A stretch of DNA of 64,000 nt from Catellatospora citrea (GTDB taxonomy: Bacteria > Actinomycetota > Actinomycetes > Mycobacteriales > Micromonosporaceae): contig NZ_RAPR01000001.1 of assembly GCF_003610235.1 (NCBI RefSeq), positions 8,804,001 to 8,868,000 on the forward strand, written 5' to 3'. Within the stretch, counting starts at the first letter, position 1. The number at the start of each line of letters is the position of its first letter. The notes beneath the pieces are model-generated. The model did not search any database. It saw nothing but the letters and a program-made list of their open reading frames with translations, and was not told where the DNA came from. The position numbers and the translations under genes are program-made. Shown piece by piece: positions 61,556 through 64,000 of this stretch.

Positions 61556-63141
61556 CGGGGTGCTCCGGTGGCGGCGGGCGGGGCGTAGCTGACGCCGAGG
61601 CGGCCGGCGAGGTGTTCGCCCACACGCAGGGCGTTGGCCATGGCCGTCAGGGCCGGGTTGACCGCGCCGATGCTGGGGAAGAAGCTGGTGTCGACGACGT
61701 ACAGGTTGTCGAGTTCGTGGGCTTTGCAGTGCGCGTCGAGGACCGAGGTGGCGGGATCGGTGCCGAAGCGGCAGGTCCCGGCCTGGTGGGCGACCCCGGC
61801 GATGGGGATGTCGGTCTTCATGTACGCGAACCGGTGGATCAGGTGGTCCTCGTGCAGCTGCATGGTGGACAGCATCGACTTGAGCTGGTGGTAGAGCCGC
61901 TTGGCGGCGGTGGGGTTGCTCGGGGTGTAGTCGAGCACGACGTGGCCGTCGCGGCTGACGGTGACGCGGTTGTCGGGCCGGGGCAGGTCTTCGGTGGACA
62001 GCCAGAAGTCGACGGCGTGCCGGGCGACGTCGGCCAGCGCCCAGGTGGGGGCGAGTTTCGTGGCGAGGGGTTTCTCGCCGCGGTACATGTCGGGCTCGGA
62101 CTTGCCGATCATCTGGATGTTGCCCATGGGGTAGTCGAAGTCGGGGCCGCGGAAGTAGAAGTCGTTGAGGCCGAGGGTCTTCTGGAACCGGGTCTCGTTG
62201 GGTTCGCGGGACAGGGCGAGCACGGCCTGCGACAGGTGGAACATGTAGTTGCGCCCGACCTGGTCGGAGCTGTTGGCCAGGCCGTGCGGGTGCAGGTCGC
62301 TGGCGGACATGAGCAGCAGTTTCGCGGAGTTGGCCGCGCCGGCCGACACGACGACGATGTCGGCGGAGTAGCGCTCCTCGTGGCCTTCGTGGTCGACGAC
62401 GACCTGGGTGACGGCGGTGCCGGCGAGGTTGGTCTCGAGGCGCACGGCGTGGGCGTGGGTGAGCAGGGTGACGTTGGGCGCCTGCAGCGCGGGCCGGACG
62501 GCGAGGGTCTCGGCGTCGGACTTCGCGTGCAGGGGGCAGGGGAAGCCGTCGCAGTGCTGGCAGCGTACGCAGATGCTGTAGGGCATGTTCTGCTCGTTGA
62601 GGCGCACGCCGACGGGTGCGTGGAAGGGCCGGTAGCCGGCGGCGGCGAGGTCGTCGGACAGCTGCTGGATGCGTGGTTCGTGGTGCAGCGCCGGGTACGG
62701 GTAGGGCCCGGACGCGGGTGGTTCGGTGGGGTCCTCGCCGCGGTTGCCGTGGACCTCGTAGAGCTGTTCGGCCATGGTGTAGTAGGGCTCCATCTCCTCG
62801 TAGGAGATGGGCCAGGCCGGCGACATGCCGTCGTGGTGCTGGAGCTGGCCGAAGTCCTCGCGGCGCAGCCGGTACAGGGCCGCGCCGTAGAGTTTGGTCG
62901 CGCCGCCGACGTAGTAGTGGACCTGTGGCTGGAACCCGTTGCCGTGCTTGTCGTACCAGGTGTCCTTGGAGATGTAGCGGTTGTTGATGAAGACTTCGGC
63001 GGTGTCCCAGTTCTCGGGCTCGCGGGGCAGCCAGTCGCCGCGTTCGAGCAGCAGGATGCGTTTGCCGGACGGGGCGAGGTAGCGGGCGAGGGTGCCGCCG
63101 CCGGCTCCGGTCCCGATGATGATCACGTCGTAGGCGTCCAT
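61552..63141 (-). CDS. GMC family FAD-dependent oxidoreductase
   Basis: The enzyme has 529 residues. FAD site: YDVIIIGTGAGGGTLARYLA. A second motif is VHYYVGGATKLYGAALYR. A Cys cluster CVRCQHCDGFPCPLHAKSD lies near residue 190, with ligand spacing like that of an FeS or zinc site, which is unusual for the family. The C-terminal domain has the catalytic His/Asn region GVAHQAGTCRFGTD and GAVNPALTAMANALRVGEHL. It probably oxidises a sugar hydroxyl (as in pyranose or glycoside oxidases) with an electron acceptor that is not evident. It overlaps GH15 (TGATG) and SCP2 (GTGA). Confidence 0.87.
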   Translation of the reverse strand: MDAYDVIIIGTGAGGGTLARYLAPSGKRILLLERGDWLPREPENWDTAEVFINNRYISKDTWYDKHGNGFQPQVHYYVGGATKLYGAALYRLRREDFGQLQHHDGMSPAWPISYEEMEPYYTMAEQLYEVHGNRGEDPTEPPASGPYPYPALHHEPRIQQLSDDLAAAGYRPFHAPVGVRLNEQNMPYSICVRCQHCDGFPCPLHAKSDAETLAVRPALQAPNVTLLTHAHAVRLETNLAGTAVTQVVVDHEGHEERYSADIVVVSAGAANSAKLLLMSASDLHPHGLANSSDQVGRNYMFHLSQAVLALSREPNETRFQKTLGLNDFYFRGPDFDYPMGNIQMIGKSEPDMYRGEKPLATKLAPTWALADVARHAVDFWLSTEDLPRPDNRVTVSRDGHVVLDYTPSNPTAAKRLYHQLKSMLSTMQLHEDHLIHRFAYMKTDIPIAGVAHQAGTCRFGTDPATSVLDAHCKAHELDNLYVVDTSFFPSIGAVNPALTAMANALRVGEHLAGRLGVSYAPPAATGAPR

Positions 63142-64000
63142 CAGAGTTCTCCCAACCGCTCCGCGAGAATGATCGTCCCGGCGGCTCCGATGAGCGCCAG
63201 GTGTGAGAAGGCTTGCGGGAAGTTGCCCAGGTGCCGGCCGGTGTGGGCGTCGAACTCCTCGGCGTACAGGCCCAGGGGCGAGCTGATGCGCAGGAGCCGT
63301 TCCATGAGGTCGCGGGCGCGTTGCAGGTCGCCGACGACGGCCAGCGCCGAGACGAGCCAGAACGAGCAGATGAGGAAGGTGCCTTCGCGGCCGGTCTGCC
63401 CGTCGTCGGTCTGGTCGGTGCGGTAGCGCAGCACGAAGCCGTTCTCGGTGAGGTCGGCGGCGATGGCGTCGACGGTGGCCTTGAGGCGCGGGTCGTCGGC
63501 GGGCAGGAACCGGAACACGGCCGCGAGCAGCGTCGAGGCGTCGAGGGCATCGGTGCCGTAGTGCTGGCGCAGCACGCCGTCGGCGGTGACGCCGTTGGCG
63601 AGGATGTCGGCGCGGATCTGGTCGGCGGTCTGCGCCCAGTCGGCGGCGCGTTCGCCGTCGCCGCGCAGCACGGCGAGTTTCGCGGCGCGGTCCATGGCCA
63701 CCCAGCACATGAGTTTGCTCGACACGTAGTGCTGCGGCTCGCTGCGGGCCTCCCAGATGCCCTGGTCGGGTTCGGACCACGCCTTGGCGGCGCATTCGGC
63801 CTGGGACACGACCAGTGGCCACAGCCGCCGGGGCAGGCGCTGGCTGCGGCGGGTGTGCAGCAGGATCGAGTCGAGCACGGCGCCGAAGACGTCGTTCTGG
63901 CGCTGGCGGTAGGCGGCGTTGCCGACGCGGACGGGGGTGGCGCCGTTGTAGCCGGACAACTCGTCGATGGTGGTCTCGGGCAGGTCGCGGCGGCCGTCGA
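63141..64000 (-). CDS. GH15 glucoamylase/trehalase-like hydrolase, C-terminal part
   Basis: The gene continues beyond the right end; 286 C-terminal residues are present, open to base 64000. The GH15 (alpha/alpha)6 features are GATPVRVGNAAYRQRQNDVF, DQGIWEARSEPQHYVSSKLM (the WEARSEP region carries a catalytic-site Glu), CWVAMDRAAKLAVLRGD and ERLLRISSPLGLYAEEFDAH, followed by HLGNFPQAFSHLALIGAA. In many actinobacteria this subfamily hydrolyses trehalose or alpha-glucans. It is the first visible gene of the operon and its TGA overlaps the GMC start. Confidence 0.87.
   Translation of the reverse strand, partial: DGRRDLPETTIDELSGYNGATPVRVGNAAYRQRQNDVFGAVLDSILLHTRRSQRLPRRLWPLVVSQAECAAKAWSEPDQGIWEARSEPQHYVSSKLMCWVAMDRAAKLAVLRGDGERAADWAQTADQIRADILANGVTADGVLRQHYGTDALDASTLLAAVFRFLPADDPRLKATVDAIAADLTENGFVLRYRTDQTDDGQTGREGTFLICSFWLVSALAVVGDLQRARDLMERLLRISSPLGLYAEEFDAHTGRHLGNFPQAFSHLALIGAAGTIILAERLGEL

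Overview
The window reads as one contiguous piece of chromosome from a high-GC actinomycete, most likely a Micromonosporaceae-type organism (Catellatospora/Actinoplanes/Micromonospora-like). This is inferred from the very high GC, the frequent GTG starts, a Cvn-type 'conservon', a clustered dnaK-grpE-dnaJ-cbpM-clpB operon, LacI- and xylan-type operators in front of secreted glycoside hydrolases, and many genes whose start codon lies 6-8 nt after a TANNNT -10 box (leaderless mRNAs). No rRNA, tRNA, CRISPR array, insertion sequence or phage gene was seen. Both ends cut through genes: a peptidase-like gene at the left and a GH15 hydrolase at the right.

Layout. 1-4 kb: end of a peptidase-like gene, a secreted DUF4142 protein, a secreted alpha/beta hydrolase and a NarL-type two-component pair. 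4-8.1 kb: a sortase-anchored (LPVTG) phytase-like esterase-fold protein, a gene of unknown function and an internally duplicated membrane protein. 8.2-17.2 kb: small uncharacterised actinobacterial families (one of them DUF7003-like) around a secreted GH127/LamG enzyme, an MFS exporter, a DinB protein and a DUF4419 protein. 17.3-26.3 kb: a run of regulator-plus-target cassettes (MocR/MFS, TetR with hydrolase and arginase-like enzyme, PadR/membrane protein, LysR/hydrolase), each with a visible palindromic or repeated operator.

26.4-33.3 kb: a six-gene stress operon on the minus strand in the order dnaK, grpE, dnaJ (cbpA-like), cbpM, clpB, thioredoxin, with overlapping or nearly abutting genes. 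34.3-39 kb: a divergent PRPP synthetase paralog, a long perfect inverted repeat, then the minus-strand conservon (sensor kinase, roadblock protein, DUF742 protein, small GTPase). 39.2-42.4 kb: a secreted GH3 enzyme with two nearly identical F5/8-type domains behind a LacI-type operator. 42.5-50.8 kb: small proteins, an FtsX-type permease without an ATPase neighbour, a second DinB protein, a Usp-like protein whose ribosome-binding site lies in a hairpin, a cysteine hydrolase, a kelch-like lipoprotein and a Nudix hydrolase.

50.8-57.7 kb: a GT1 glycosyltransferase and a MarR regulator diverging from only 20 bp, a second NarL-type pair with an upstream membrane protein, a zinc-finger/coiled-coil protein and a HAD hydrolase. 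57.8-64 kb: a minus-strand operon in which GH15, GMC oxidoreductase, SCP2-domain, amylo-1,6-glucosidase and MFS genes all overlap at their stop/start codons. It looks like a dedicated pathway that trims an alpha-glucan, oxidises a product and exports it. Its function is not known to me, and it is the best candidate here for an undescribed system.

Two recurring regulatory themes stand out: leaderless promoters, and three places where the TAG stop codon of one gene is also the first half of the -10 box of the next.
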